Shown here piece after piece: positions 1 through 9,216 of a stretch of DNA of 64,000 nucleotides (within the stretch, counting starts at the first letter, position 1; every line of letters begins with the position of its first letter). Under the pieces are notes generated by a model. That model ran no database searches and was not told the DNA's origin. It was given only the letters and a program-made list of their open reading frames with translations. The stretch lies in contig CACYKA010000004.1 in the NCBI GenBank assembly GCA_902774795.1, positions 1 to 64,000 of the forward strand, read 5' to 3'. The stretch comes from an uncultured Prevotellaceae bacterium. Lineage in GTDB: Bacteria > Bacteroidota > Bacteroidia > Bacteroidales > Bacteroidaceae. The position numbers were made by a program, and so were the translations under genes.

Positions 1-68
1 CTGCTCTGAAGCTTTGAGCCAGCCAACTTACCTGTTGCTCCTTGGAGCCAAAAACCAACTTTTGCCAT
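1..68 (-). CDS. 5' end of an unidentified gene, cut by the window edge
   Basis: An ATG at 68-66 on the minus strand opens a frame that stays open to position 1 (22 codons), beginning MAKVGFWLQGATGKLAG. A good Bacteroidetes promoter lies upstream at 216-246 on the same strand, which supports a real start. The opening resembles small uncharacterised Bacteroidetes proteins whose N-terminus has a Gly-Lys-Leu-Ala-Gly pattern, but too little is visible to assign a family. No function is proposed. Confidence 0.5.
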   Translation of the reverse strand, partial: MAKVGFWLQGATGKLAGSKLQS

Positions 69-215
69 AGTAATTAAATGTTAATGAATTGAAAAATAGG
101 AATTAAATAATAGAGTACTGCGAGAAATTATTCCTTTAGCTAGAGTTGTGTCTGAGTTGTGTCTGACTTGGGCCTGACTCTGACCGTGACTCCATTGCTA
201 TTGGATTTCCCGATG

Positions 216-246
216 CAAAGGTACGATGCTTTACCCATACTACAAA
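216..246 (-). promoter_or_regulatory. Bacteroidetes-type promoter for the leftward gene
   Basis: On the minus strand TACCTTTG (223-216) is preceded by TTTG (246-243) with 19 bases between them, the expected -7/-33 arrangement. Transcription would start near 210 and run into the partial gene at 68, giving a leader of about 140 bases. Confidence 0.65.
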
Positions 247-770
247 ATTGGGGAACTAAAAAAGAGATTTTCGAAAAAAATCGTTCCCTAATTTTTAGTG
301 CCCGCAGAAAATGTGAATTTTGTGAATTGTGAATTGTGAATCTCTTCATTTTCAGCTACTTCGTCGAGTTCTCGCGAACCTCTTTAATAATATTTATTAT
401 ATATTTTATATTATATTTTTGATAATATTATATTATGAAAGAAGTCCCCCCCCCTACCCAATATGGCCCCCCACTAAAATCACAATTCACAAAAATCACA
501 ATTCACATTCCTGTGTAAATAATTGCAAAAATCTGTTAACAAAAGTATATGTTATTAGGAGGTGAGTAAGAGATTAAGAAATATTGCGAAAAGTCATGTA
601 AATAGGCAATATCTCGAATTATCAATTGAACTATAAAGTAGATTCTGTAAAGTATTTTTGAAAAATGCAATTTAACTTTCGTTAAAATTATTCATTTTCC
701 TCTTCAGCCATTTTGAATGCATCACGTAGGCTAATATATGTTCAATTTTAATCAAAAAATGCCGTTTTCT
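247..770. other. Intergenic stretch, AT-rich, no gene seen
   Basis: No convincing reading frame is present. The stretch holds a degenerate GTGAATT repeat (312-339), an extremely AT-rich run of short palindromes (about 390-435), a run of nine C (about 446-454) and an inverted copy of the GTGAATT repeat (about 478-508). Confidence 0.6.
312..339 (+). repeat. 28-base GTGAATT repeat, left copy
   Basis: A 28-base stretch built from TGTGAATT units is identical to 3829-3856 on the other side of the restriction-modification gene. A partial inverted copy lies at about 478-508. Confidence 0.8.
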
Positions 771-801
771 TTTGGAGATTGGGAATAAATTTGTAACTTT
801 G
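771..801 (+). promoter_or_regulatory. Promoter of the restriction-modification gene
   Basis: TTTG at 771-774 and TAACTTTG at 794-801 are 19 bases apart and lie 72 bases before the start codon of the gene at 873. Confidence 0.6.
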
Positions 802-872
802 CAGGCAGTTCTTGGGAGAATTTCGTATAAAAAATATAACTCTCAGAGCAACTTAAAAAGACTAATCTAGCA

Positions 873-3791
873 ATGAAGACAGAAAAACATATAGCAGCTG
901 CAGCCGCTGATTTTGCTGAACGTTGGAAAGGAAGAGGCTATGAACGCGGCGAGTCACAACCCTTTTGGATTGATTTACTGACAAATGTCTTTGGCATAGA
1001 AACACCATCAGACGGTTTTATAACCTTTGAGGAACATCATAAGGTGGATGAATCAAATTATGTTGACGGACGTATTCCATCTACTCGTGTTTTGATTGAA
1101 CAAAAGTCGTTGGGCAAAGACCTGCGTGCTCCTATTAGGCAAAGTGATGGTGCATTGTTAAACCCATTTCAGCAGGCACGTCGCTATGTGGTAGGCTTGC
1201 CCGTGTCTGAACATCCACGATGGATTGTGACATGCAATTTTTCTGAGTTCTTGGTTTATGACATGGAGCAGCCTAATGGCGAACCTGAGCAGATATTACT
1301 TGAAAATCTTGGTAAGGAGTACTATCGCCTGATGTTCCTTGTCGATTCAAAGAGCGAGCATTTGTCAAAGGAAATGGAAGTTTCCATTCAGGCTGGTGAG
1401 ATTGTCGGCAAGATATATGATGCTTTGCTTGCACAATATAATGATGATTCTCCTGAAGCTCAAAGATGGCTTAATATACTATGTGTTCGCATAGTATTCT
1501 GCCTGTATGCTGAAGATGCAGGAGTCTTCAATCATGATCAGTTCCACGATTTCCTTGTGACATACGAGGCTAAGGACTTGCGTCGCGCTTTGCGTGACCT
1601 GTTTGAGGTGCTTAATACTCCCCAGGAGCAACGCAGCAAGTATCTGCAAGAAGAATTAAAGGCATTTCCTTATACTAACGGTGGTCTATTTGCAGAAGAA
1701 ATTGAAATCCCACAATTCACAGAGGAACTGAAACAGACTCTGCTACAGAATGCCAGCCTTGACTTCGACTGGAGTGAAATATCACCCACTATCTTCGGAG
1801 CCGTTTTTGAGAGTACGCTGAATCCTGAGACACGCCGAAGCGGAGGTATGCACTATACCAGCATCGAAAACATTCACAAGGTTATAGACCCACTGTTCTT
1901 GAATGACCTTCGCAGAGAACTAGATGAAATTCTTGAGGAGAAAGTGGAAAAGCTGCGCAAGCGCAAACTTGGTGAATACCAGACGAAACTTTCATCTTTG
2001 ACATTCCTCGACCCTGCTTGCGGCTCAGGCAATTTCCTTACAGAGACTTTCCTCTCCTTGCGTCGTTTGGAGAACGAAGCCATCCGTGAGATGTATCATG
2101 GACAGATGATGATGGGTGAATTTGTTAATCCCATCAAGGTCAATATTCAGCAGTTCTATGGCATCGAAATAAACGACTTTGCTGTAACTGTTGCCACTAC
2201 TGCTCTATGGATTTCAGAGGCTCAGATGCTTGCAGAGACAGAGAAGATTATCCATCAGGACATAGATTTTCTGCCGCTGAAAAGTTATTTCAACATCCGA
2301 GAGGGTAATGCGCTTAGGATGGACTGGGATGTGATAGAGGTGCCCTCAGATATTCCTACGATATATGCCAAGAATGCTTACGTTATTTTTGAGGATGAAC
2401 CAATGATGGCTAATGAACCAGCTGTATATGAAGACATAAACCTTGTTACTTCCGATGTGAAACGTGGTCCCAAGCCAAACATCAGATACAAGGTAAGATA
2501 TGACTATATCATAGGCAATCCGCCGTTTGTAGGATACTCATTGCAGAGCAAAGAACAAAAAGAAGATATACTAAACGTATTTATCGACAAAAATGGTAAA
2601 CCATTCAAAACGGCAGGTAAAATAGACTATGTGGCTGGTTGGTATTATAAAGCTGCACAACTGATTAAAAATTCCAAAGGAACTCGTGTCGCACTTGTAT
2701 CTACAAATAGCATTACTCAGGGCGAACAAGTGGCAGCCATATGGAAACCATTACAGGAATTGTTTGGTATTCATATAGACTTTGCATATCGGACGTTCCG
2801 ATGGGATAGTGAAGCAAGTCTTAAAGCCCACGTACATTGCGTTATAATCGGATTTAGTAATGTCAATGTTCCCAAAGTAATTTATGACGCTGGCAAAAAG
2901 AAAGAAGCAGAAAATATCAATGCATATTTAATTGATGCTCCCAGCGTTTTTGTGGGAAGTCGAAACAAGTCGATATGCTCAGTTCCTCAGATGGTATATG
3001 GAAACAAACCTGTTGATGGTGGTTTCTTATTCCTAACAAAAGAGGAACGTGTTGATATCCTAAAAAAAGAACCTCAGATAGAAAAATATATAAAACGTAT
3101 TTATGGCTCTGAAGAGTACATTAATTGTAAAGAAAGATATTGTCTTTGGCTTGTTAGTGCTTCCCCTGCTGATTTACGGAACTCAAATTTTATACATAAT
3201 CGTATAGAAAGTGTCAGACAATTTAGGCTTAATAGCCCCAAAAAAGCAACACAGGAATCTGCTACCTTCTCAAATGTTTTCCAAGAGGTAAGACAGCCTA
3301 ATGTTGATTATATTATAGTACCTCGTGTTTCCTCTGAAAATAGGCGTTATGTACCTATGGGATTTATGTCACCAGAGATTATTGTGAATGATTCGGTACA
3401 AATAATCCCCGAAGCCACACTATACCATTTTGGCATACTTGAAAGCAATGTGCATATGGCATGGATGAGAGCTGTCTGTGGACGATTGGAAATGCGTTAT
3501 CGTTACTCAAAAGATATTGTATACAACAACTTCCCTTGGCCTAATCCAACAGATGCCCAAAAAGCAAGAATTGAGCAGACGGCACAAGCAATACTTGATG
3601 CTCGTGCCAAATATCCTGATTCTTCTTTGGCAGACCTTTATGATGAACTGACAATGCCAGTAGAACTTCGTAAGGCTCATCAAGATAACGATCGTGCAGT
3701 AATGCAGGCTTATGGTTTCAACGTAAAAACTATGACTGAAAGTCAATGCGTTGCAGAGTTATTTAAGTTATACAAAGAAATGACAAAATAG
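873..3791 (+). CDS. MmeI-like (type IIL/IIG) restriction-modification enzyme
   Basis: This 972-residue protein appears to combine DNA cleavage and adenine methylation in one chain. Near residue 65 there is Asp-x10-Glu-x-Lys (VDGRIPST...LIEQK), the PD-ExK-type nuclease signature of the MmeI family. The methyltransferase core shows motif I (FLDPACGSGNFL, about residue 377) and motif IV (NPPFVGY, about residue 549), the latter typical of N6-adenine enzymes. The remaining C-terminal part should hold the target-recognition domain. Length fits the family (about 900-1,000). No separate restriction or specificity gene is nearby, as expected for a self-contained type IIL enzyme, which marks one strand of an asymmetric site. 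It is solitary and flanked by identical repeats, suggesting a module that can move. The recognition sequence cannot be read from the gene. BREX-type PglX is an alternative, but the nuclease motif and lack of BREX neighbours argue against it. Confidence 0.85.
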   Translation: MKTEKHIAAAAADFAERWKGRGYERGESQPFWIDLLTNVFGIETPSDGFITFEEHHKVDESNYVDGRIPSTRVLIEQKSLGKDLRAPIRQSDGALLNPFQQARRYVVGLPVSEHPRWIVTCNFSEFLVYDMEQPNGEPEQILLENLGKEYYRLMFLVDSKSEHLSKEMEVSIQAGEIVGKIYDALLAQYNDDSPEAQRWLNILCVRIVFCLYAEDAGVFNHDQFHDFLVTYEAKDLRRALRDLFEVLNTPQEQRSKYLQEELKAFPYTNGGLFAEEIEIPQFTEELKQTLLQNASLDFDWSEISPTIFGAVFESTLNPETRRSGGMHYTSIENIHKVIDPLFLNDLRRELDEILEEKVEKLRKRKLGEYQTKLSSLTFLDPACGSGNFLTETFLSLRRLENEAIREMYHGQMMMGEFVNPIKVNIQQFYGIEINDFAVTVATTALWISEAQMLAETEKIIHQDIDFLPLKSYFNIREGNALRMDWDVIEVPSDIPTIYAKNAYVIFEDEPMMANEPAVYEDINLVTSDVKRGPKPNIRYKVRYDYIIGNPPFVGYSLQSKEQKEDILNVFIDKNGKPFKTAGKIDYVAGWYYKAAQLIKNSKGTRVALVSTNSITQGEQVAAIWKPLQELFGIHIDFAYRTFRWDSEASLKAHVHCVIIGFSNVNVPKVIYDAGKKKEAENINAYLIDAPSVFVGSRNKSICSVPQMVYGNKPVDGGFLFLTKEERVDILKKEPQIEKYIKRIYGSEEYINCKERYCLWLVSASPADLRNSNFIHNRIESVRQFRLNSPKKATQESATFSNVFQEVRQPNVDYIIVPRVSSENRRYVPMGFMSPEIIVNDSVQIIPEATLYHFGILESNVHMAWMRAVCGRLEMRYRYSKDIVYNNFPWPNPTDAQKARIEQTAQAILDARAKYPDSSLADLYDELTMPVELRKAHQDNDRAVMQAYGFNVKTMTESQCVAELFKLYKEMTK

Positions 3792-3828
3792 ATTATATAG
3801 CCGGAACAAAGATACGTCACTTTTATTT

Positions 3829-3866
3829 TGTGAATTTTGTGAATTGTGAATTGTGATTTTTGTGAA
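3829..3866 (+). repeat. 28-base GTGAATT repeat, right copy, with extension
   Basis: Positions 3829-3856 are identical to 312-339, and the unit continues in degenerate form to about 3866. It starts 37 bases after the stop codon of the restriction-modification gene. Confidence 0.8.
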
Positions 3867-3914
3867 TATCAGAACTACTGCCGCCGACGCAGGGGGAACA
3901 TAACGGTTAGCGGT

Positions 3915-3960
3915 TCTTTTAGTCGCTTCGCTTTGTAAAAGCGGCAGAGCCGAGCGAGCG
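3915..3960 (+). repeat. Dispersed element of about 46 bases, copy 1
   Basis: The core reads CTTTTAGTCG ... TTTGTAAAAGCGGCAGAGCC, then GAGCGAGCG. Related copies occur at 8877-8922 (same strand) and 41416-41464 (opposite strand). This copy is embedded in GGTTAGCG phrase repeats on both sides. Confidence 0.75.
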
Positions 3961-4031
3961 GTTAACGGTTAGCGATTAAAAGAAAGTTTTGTGCGCGGCG
4001 GCAACTCGGCGACGATAGGGGAAAATAAAAC

Positions 4032-4062
4032 AAATAAAAAGGGATGACCGCTTGGCCATCCC
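4032..4062 (-). terminator. Intrinsic terminator of dnaK
   Basis: On the minus strand GGGATGGCC pairs with GGTCATCCC (4062-4041) and is followed by a T-rich tract (4040-4032). It lies about 70 bases past the dnaK stop. Confidence 0.75.
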
Positions 4063-4132
4063 TCTGTCGTTAAAATACCTATTAAGATTTTTACTTTTAT
4101 TGATTTGCTTTCTTTACTTTACTTTACTTCCT

Positions 4133-6073
4133 TTACTTCACTTCCTCGAAGTCTGCATCCTGTGCGTTGTTCTGTGCAGAGGATGAACCTGTGCCCTGAT
4201 TTGCCTGGCCATTGGTAGCTCCGCTCTGTGCGCCGCCCATGTCAGGACCTGCCTGTGCACCTGGCTGAGCACCTGCCTGATACATCTTCTGTGAAGCTGC
4301 CTGCATAACGGTGTTGAGCTCATTCATAGCTGCATCGATAGCTGCGAGGTCTTGTGCCTTGTGAGCATCCTTCAGCTTCTGGATAGCAGCCTCGATGGCT
4401 GGTTTGTCATCAGCAGGAATCTTGTCGCCATTGTCCTTGAGGAAGTTCTCAGTAGAGAATATCATAGAGTCAGCCTGATTGAGCTTGTCAATCTTTTCAC
4501 GCTCCTTCTTGTCGTTCTCGGCATTCTGCTCTGCCTCAGCCTTCATGCGGTTGATTTCCTCTTCTGACAGACCGCTTGATGCCTCGATACGAATCTGCTG
4601 CTCCTTGCCTGTAGCCTTATCCTTGGCACTTACGTTAAGGATACCGTTGGCATCGATGTCGAAGGTTACCTCAATCTGTGGCACACCACGACGTGCCGGT
4701 GCGATGCCTTCGAGGTTGAACTGACCGATAGACTTATTCTGTGATGCCATAGGACGCTCGCCCTGAAGCACGTGGATGGTAACGGCTGTCTGATTATCTA
4801 CGGCTGTAGAGAAGGTCTCAGACTTCTTGCAAGGAATGGTTGAGTTGGCATCGATAAGCTTTGTCATCACACCACCCATTGTCTCGATACCGAGGGTCAG
4901 AGGTGTTACGTCGAGCAATACGATGTCGCCTACGCCGCTTTCCTTGTTGAGGATAGCACCCTGGATAGATGCACCTACTGCTACTACCTCATCAGGGTTA
5001 ACGCCCTTTGATGGCTCCTTGCCGAAGTAGTTCTTAACGAGTGCCTGAACGGCAGGAATACGGCTTGAACCACCTACGAGGATTACCTCGTCAATCTCTG
5101 ATGTCTGCAGACCTGCGTCGCGCATAGCGTTCTGACAAGGTACGAGACATGCCTGGATAAGGTCGTGAGCGAGCTGCTCGAACTGTGCACGTGTGAGAGT
5201 CTTCACAAGGTGCTTTGGCACGCCGCCTTCTGCTGAGATGTAAGGAAGGTTGATTTCTGTAGATGTAGAGCTTGACAGCTCAATCTTTGCCTTCTCGGCT
5301 GCTTCCTTAAGACGCTGCATAGCCATTGGATCCTTAGTAAGGTCGATGCCTTCGTCGGCCTTGAAGCCGTTTGCCAGCCAGTCGATGATTACCTGGTCGA
5401 AGTCGTCACCGCCAAGGTGTGTGTCACCATTGGTAGAGAGCACCTCGAACACACCACCACCGAACTCAAGGATAGAGATATCGAATGTACCGCCACCAAG
5501 GTCGAAGACTGCAATCTTCATGTCCTTGTTTGCCTTATCGACACCATAAGCCAGAGCTGCTGCTGTAGGCTCATTGACGATACGCTGTACGTTGAGGCCT
5601 GCAATCTGACCTGCCTCCTTAGTAGCCTGACGCTGTGAGTCAGAGAAGTATGCAGGTACTGTGATGACTGCATCGGTAACCTCCTGACCGAGGTAGTCTT
5701 CTGCGGTCTTCTTCATCTTCTGAAGTACCATAGCAGAGATTTCCTGTGGAGTATATTTGCGGCCCTCAATGTCAACACGTGGATAGCCGTTCTCGTTGAC
5801 AACGGTATAAGGTACACGTGTAGCCTCTTTTGCTGACTGCTCGTAGGTCTCACCCATGAAACGCTTGATGGAGAAGACGGTGTTCTTTGGGTTTGTAATA
5901 GCCTGACGCTTAGCTGGGTCACCGACCTTGCGCTCGCCGTCTTTTACAAAACCGATTACTGACGGAGTGGTACGCTTGCCTTCAGAGTTTGCGATAACCA
6001 CTGGTTCGTTGCCTTCGAATACTGCAACGCAGGAATTTGTTGTTCCTAAATCAATTCCAATAATTTTTCCCAT
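4133..6073 (-). CDS. dnaK: Molecular chaperone DnaK (Hsp70)
   Basis: DnaK binds exposed hydrophobic segments of client proteins in an ATP-dependent cycle driven by DnaJ and GrpE in the cytoplasm. The 646-residue protein starts [18 protein letters not shown], the Hsp70 phosphate-1 loop. It has the expected ATPase signatures ([12 protein letters not shown] near residue 195, VGGSSRIP near residue 340), the substrate-binding beta domain and a helical lid. The tail is rich in Gly/Ala/Gln and ends DADFEEVK, close to the usual EEVD-like end. The gene stands alone: no grpE, dnaJ or hrcA is adjacent and no CIRCE element was seen. A sigma-54-like site lies upstream at 6155-6170, and a terminator follows. 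Confidence 0.98.
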   Translation of the reverse strand: MGKIIGIDLGTTNSCVAVFEGNEPVVIANSEGKRTTPSVIGFVKDGERKVGDPAKRQAITNPKNTVFSIKRFMGETYEQSAKEATRVPYTVVNENGYPRVDIEGRKYTPQEISAMVLQKMKKTAEDYLGQEVTDAVITVPAYFSDSQRQATKEAGQIAGLNVQRIVNEPTAAALAYGVDKANKDMKIAVFDLGGGTFDISILEFGGGVFEVLSTNGDTHLGGDDFDQVIIDWLANGFKADEGIDLTKDPMAMQRLKEAAEKAKIELSSSTSTEINLPYISAEGGVPKHLVKTLTRAQFEQLAHDLIQACLVPCQNAMRDAGLQTSEIDEVILVGGSSRIPAVQALVKNYFGKEPSKGVNPDEVVAVGASIQGAILNKESGVGDIVLLDVTPLTLGIETMGGVMTKLIDANSTIPCKKSETFSTAVDNQTAVTIHVLQGERPMASQNKSIGQFNLEGIAPARRGVPQIEVTFDIDANGILNVSAKDKATGKEQQIRIEASSGLSEEEINRMKAEAEQNAENDKKEREKIDKLNQADSMIFSTENFLKDNGDKIPADDKPAIEAAIQKLKDAHKAQDLAAIDAAMNELNTVMQAASQKMYQAGAQPGAQAGPDMGGAQSGATNGQANQGTGSSSAQNNAQDADFEEVK

Positions 6074-6154
6074 AGTTGTATAATTTTTTATGTTTGACTT
6101 CTAATTTTGTTTTGTTGCCCACATTTTTTATATATAATGTGACACTAACCCTTT

Positions 6155-6170
6155 TGCAATGGGTGTGCCA
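6155..6170 (-). promoter_or_regulatory. Sigma-54-like -24/-12 site before dnaK
   Basis: On the minus strand TGGCACACCCATTGCA has the invariant GG and GC with 10 bases between them, matching the sigma-54 consensus. It lies about 80 bases upstream of the start codon. TGGCAC recurs at 6199-6194 and 6208-6203. No good TAnnTTTG element for dnaK was seen. Confidence 0.4.
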
Positions 6171-6253
6171 CTGCGTCAGAAGCGACAAAAGGTGTGCCAA
6201 AAGTGCCATTATGGCATAAAAATACGCTGCCAACAAAAAAAAACGGCAAAAAA

Positions 6254-6285
6254 TTTGGATGTTTGAAGAAAAGTTAGTACCTTTG
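6254..6285 (+). promoter_or_regulatory. Promoter of tRNA-Gln
   Basis: TTTG (6254-6257), 20 bases, then TACCTTTG (6278-6285), followed 20 bases later by the tRNA. Confidence 0.75.
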
Positions 6286-6305
6286 CACCCGAAATCAAAA
6301 AGTAT

Positions 6306-6376
6306 TGGGATATGGTGTAATGGTAACACTGCAGATTCTGGTCCTGCCTTTCCTGGTTCGAGTCCGGGTATCCCAA
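6306..6376 (+). tRNA. tRNA-Gln (anticodon CTG)
   Basis: A 71-base cloverleaf. The acceptor stem TGGGATA/TATCCCA is perfect and starts with the U1 typical of tRNA-Gln. The D stem is GTGT/ACAC, the anticodon loop is TTCTGGT, and the T arm has loop TTCGAGT. The anticodon stem has one A-C mismatch at its base. The discriminator is A and CCA is not encoded. Confidence 0.93.
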
Positions 6377-6384
6377 CAAAAAAA

Positions 6385-6413
6385 CCTCAAGCGATTGCTT
6401 GAGGCTTTTTTTT
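6385..6413 (+). terminator. Intrinsic terminator of tRNA-Gln
   Basis: CCTCAAGC and GCTTGAGG form a perfect 8-base-pair hairpin around a 4-base loop, followed by eight or more T. Confidence 0.9.
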
Positions 6414-6420
6414 GTATCTT

Positions 6421-6480
6421 GAACTTCTTAAACTTCTTGAACTTCTTAAACTTCTTGAACTTCTTAAACTTCTTAAACCT
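6421..6480. repeat. Tandem phrase repeat, 9-10 base unit
   Basis: Six near-copies of AACTTCTTGA / AACTTCTTAA fill the space between the tRNA-Gln terminator and the stop codon of ddh. Confidence 0.85.
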
Positions 6481-6482
6481 TT

Positions 6483-7382
6483 TTACACAAGATGTGCTAT
6501 GAGGTCTTCCTTGTCACCTGGCAGCATGTCGATAACAGGAATCTCAATCATTGTGTAGCATCCAGGCTGCTGCTTGAATGAAGCGCGTGCCACATTGACA
6601 AGCACCTGTGCCGTGAGGGCAGGGTTGTTAATCTTCATGTTGAACTCGAAGAGCTGATTGTGTGTCTTGCCACTTACGCCCTTGCGGGTAAGGTTCACAC
6701 CGTGACCTACGTCGTTGAGGGCATCTACGCTATCTACTGCGAAGACGTGAGTCTCGTCGTTAGCGAAGTAAGGGTCGGCCTTGATGGCTTTTGTCACCTC
6801 TTCAAGTTTTGCGCCTTCCTCAAGTTCTACATATACCATGCGGCGATGTATGCCTTCGCCAACAGGGATTGTCATAGACAGAGCATCCTTCACGCCTGCC
6901 TTTGAACGTACGCAGACAGAATGTCCCATAGAACGTCCAGGGCCGAAGTTGGTGTAAGAGAGGCCTTTTGGAGCGAGGCTCTGCATGAGGGTACGAACGA
7001 TAGAGTCGGAACCTGGGTCCCAGCCGGCTGAGATGACAGCTACTGTACCGTTCTTCTGACATACTGGCATGAGGGCACGGCGGTAGTCGATGATTGATGT
7101 GTGGATGTCGAAAGAGTCAACGGTATTGATGCCCATAGCGAGTATCTTCTCAGCATACTCCTGACATGAGCGGGTTGGGGTAGCAAGAATTGCGACGTCA
7201 ACGTCCTTCAGCTCTGCTATATCCTTTACTACGGCATACGGAGCAAGCTCTGCGGGCTTGTTCTCTGCTCCTTTACGACGTACTACACCTGCAATTTCAA
7301 AGTCTTCACTGGCTTCGAGCGCTTCGATGGTAAATTTTCCAATGTTGCCGTAACCTACGACGGCTGCTCTGATTTTTTTCAT
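6483..7382 (-). CDS. ddh: meso-Diaminopimelate D-dehydrogenase
   Basis: This NADPH-dependent enzyme converts tetrahydrodipicolinate plus ammonia to meso-diaminopimelate in one step. The product is the lysine precursor and a peptidoglycan cross-link residue. The 299-residue protein begins with a Rossmann fold (VVGYGNIGKFTIEAL) and shows family-typical segments: GVVRRKG, VDSFDIH, SAGWDPGSDS and GPGRSMGHSV. It is transcribed leftward, downstream of the PFL gene with a gap of 79 bases rich in TTAACTATTATC phrase repeats. It may be the last gene of that run or have its own start. Length and motifs fit the family well. Confidence 0.93.
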   Translation of the reverse strand: MKKIRAAVVGYGNIGKFTIEALEASEDFEIAGVVRRKGAENKPAELAPYAVVKDIAELKDVDVAILATPTRSCQEYAEKILAMGINTVDSFDIHTSIIDYRRALMPVCQKNGTVAVISAGWDPGSDSIVRTLMQSLAPKGLSYTNFGPGRSMGHSVCVRSKAGVKDALSMTIPVGEGIHRRMVYVELEEGAKLEEVTKAIKADPYFANDETHVFAVDSVDALNDVGHGVNLTRKGVSGKTHNQLFEFNMKINNPALTAQVLVNVARASFKQQPGCYTMIEIPVIDMLPGDKEDLIAHLV

Positions 7383-7433
7383 AATAGTGAATTTTTTGTT
7401 TTTTGTTGTTTGGTTGTTGATATTTTATCTTTT

Positions 7434-7472
7434 AAAACTATTAACTATTATCTATTATCTATTAATTTTTAA
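7434..7472. repeat. Phrase repeat between ddh and the PFL gene
   Basis: Degenerate copies of AACTATTA / TCTATTA occupy the gap of 79 bases between two minus-strand genes and overlap the very end of the PFL gene. Confidence 0.6.
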
Positions 7473-8847
7473 AAGAATGTATTGGTGCCGGTATGCGTCC
7501 GCCGCGATTGATGAAACGGTCACACCCGAAGGTATTTACCGGCATGATGGGAGCATAACCGAGCAGACCTCCAAATTCCACAGTATCGCCAACCTTCTTG
7601 CCTATGACAGGGATAATGCGCACGGCTGTGGTCTTCTGGTTCACCATGCCAATTGCAGCCTCGTCGGCTATAATGCCTGAGATGGTAGTTGCCTTGGTGT
7701 CGCCAGGGATGGCTATCATGTCAAGTCCTACGGAACATACGCAGGTCATAGCTTCAAGTTTCTCTATGGTCAATGCACCAGCCAGTACAGCGTCTATCAT
7801 GCCCTGGTCTTCAGAAACAGGGATGAAGGCTCCTGACAGTCCGCCAACATAGCTTGATGCCATTACGCCGCCTTTCTTGACCTGGTCGTTGAGAAGGGCA
7901 AGAGCCGCCGTAGTACCAGGTGCTCCTGCATGTTCCACACCGATGCATTGCAGAATGTCGGCAACAGAATCGCCGATGGCCGGGGTGGGGGCAAGAGAAA
8001 GGTCGATGATGCCGAAAGGTACTCCGAGACGTGCTGATGCCTCCTGTGCCACAAGTTGTCCCACACGGGTAATCTTGAAGGCTGTCTTCTTGACAGTCTC
8101 GCACAGAACCTCGAAATTGGCAAGGCCGTCAGACTTGGCGTGCCTGTCCATCTGCTCAAGGGCATATTTCACTACGCCTGGGCCTGAAACACCTACGTTG
8201 ATGATGGCATCAGCCTCGCTGACACCATGAAAGGCACCAGCCATGAAAGGATTGTCATCAGGGGCGTTGCAGAGCACTACAAGTTTGGCACAGCCGAGAG
8301 AATCCTGTGTCTTGGTATATTCTGCCGTCTGGAGGATAATCTCACCCATGAGTTTTACGGCATCCATATTGATGCCCGTCTTGGTTGAGCCTACGTTGAT
8401 GGAGGAACAGATAAATTCTGTCTCAGCCAAAGCCTGGGGAATAGAGCGAATAAGGAGCTCATCGCTTTTCGTCATGCCCTTGGAGACAATGGCGGAATAG
8501 CCTCCGAGAAAGTTCACTCCGACTTCCTTAGCTGCCTTGTCAAGAGTTTTGGCAATCTTGACGTAGTCAGCAGGAATCTTACAGCATGCGCTACCTACAA
8601 GGGATATAGGCGTAATGGAGATGCGCTTGTTGACAATAGGAATGGCAAACTCGCGCGAGATAGCTTCACCCGTAGAGACAAGATCGCTTGCAAGGGTGGT
8701 TATCTTCTTGTATATGTTATCGCAGGTAACTTGTAAATCGCTGTCAGCACAATTGAGCAGGTTGATGCCCATCGTAATGGTGCGGACATCGAGATTCTCC
8801 TGCTCGATCATCTTATTGGTTTCAAGTACCTCAGAGATGTTTATCAT
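7462..8847 (-). CDS. PFL-like protein of the UPF0210 (DUF711) family
   Basis: A 461-residue cytoplasmic protein recognised as the UPF0210/DUF711 family, whose fold resembles pyruvate formate-lyase. Visible features are [10 protein letters not shown] near residue 25, several Gly-rich loops ([28 protein letters not shown]) and [15 protein letters not shown] near the C-terminus. The biochemical role of the family is not firmly established. In many bacteria the gene sits next to an ACT-domain UPF0237 gene, and the same pair is seen here, separated by 96 bases that hold the dispersed repeat of about 46 bases. The neighbourhood suggests a small-molecule or amino-acid related role, but this is inference. 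Confidence 0.85.
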   Translation of the reverse strand: MINISEVLETNKMIEQENLDVRTITMGINLLNCADSDLQVTCDNIYKKITTLASDLVSTGEAISREFAIPIVNKRISITPISLVGSACCKIPADYVKIAKTLDKAAKEVGVNFLGGYSAIVSKGMTKSDELLIRSIPQALAETEFICSSINVGSTKTGINMDAVKLMGEIILQTAEYTKTQDSLGCAKLVVLCNAPDDNPFMAGAFHGVSEADAIINVGVSGPGVVKYALEQMDRHAKSDGLANFEVLCETVKKTAFKITRVGQLVAQEASARLGVPFGIIDLSLAPTPAIGDSVADILQCIGVEHAGAPGTTAALALLNDQVKKGGVMASSYVGGLSGAFIPVSEDQGMIDAVLAGALTIEKLEAMTCVCSVGLDMIAIPGDTKATTISGIIADEAAIGMVNQKTTAVRIIPVIGKKVGDTVEFGGLLGYAPIMPVNTFGCDRFINRGGRIPAPIHSFKN

Positions 8848-8876
8848 TTAATGATTTTTTTAAGTCAATTATGCAT

Positions 8877-8922
8877 TCTTTTAGTCGGCTGAAACCTTTG
8901 TAAAAGCGGCAAAGCCGAGCGA
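8877..8922 (+). repeat. Dispersed element of about 46 bases, copy 2
   Basis: This copy has the same core as the ones at 3915 and 41416. It sits between two genes of one minus-strand run and is followed by an ATTATGCATT phrase repeat, so it would be transcribed in the intercistronic space. Confidence 0.75.
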
Positions 8923-8943
8923 TGAATTATGCATTATGCATTA

Positions 8944-9216
8944 TTAAATTCTGTGCATCTTGTCGAAGATGTCTTCGAGCTGGCACTTTACCTGTACGCC
9001 CATGCCTTCTCCGATTTGGGTAAGGTCGGCGGACACCTTGTCAAATGTAGTATTGCATTTTGACATATCTACAATCATCATCATGTTGAAGTATTCCTGC
9101 ACGATGGTCTGGGATATGTCGAGAATGTTGATTTGTTTCTCAGAGAGGTATGTACATACCTTTGCTATAATGCCGACGGTATCTTTTCCGACGACGGTGA
9201 TAATTGCACGTGTCAT
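8944..9216 (-). CDS. ACT-domain protein of the UPF0237 family
   Basis: A 90-residue single-domain ACT protein (MTRAIITVVGKDTVGIIAKV ...), the size and pattern of UPF0237. ACT domains usually bind amino acids or related ligands as regulatory modules. The start at 9216 is chosen because its ATG overlaps the stop of the upstream PurF-like gene as ATGA, which indicates translational coupling, and because the family starts here; a longer upstream reading would lie inside the neighbour. Downstream is the PFL (UPF0210) gene. The ligand cannot be deduced. Confidence 0.88.
   Translation of the reverse strand: MTRAIITVVGKDTVGIIAKVCTYLSEKQINILDISQTIVQEYFNMMMIVDMSKCNTTFDKVSADLTQIGEGMGVQVKCQLEDIFDKMHRI

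Noticed and set aside
329-565. Reading frame of 78 residues left of the restriction gene
   Set aside because: It consists of GTGAATT repeats, AT-rich sequence and a C run. No protein-like pattern is present.
873-3791. BREX-type PglX methyltransferase
   Set aside because: An Asp-x10-Glu-x-Lys nuclease motif is present at the N-terminus and no other BREX genes are nearby.
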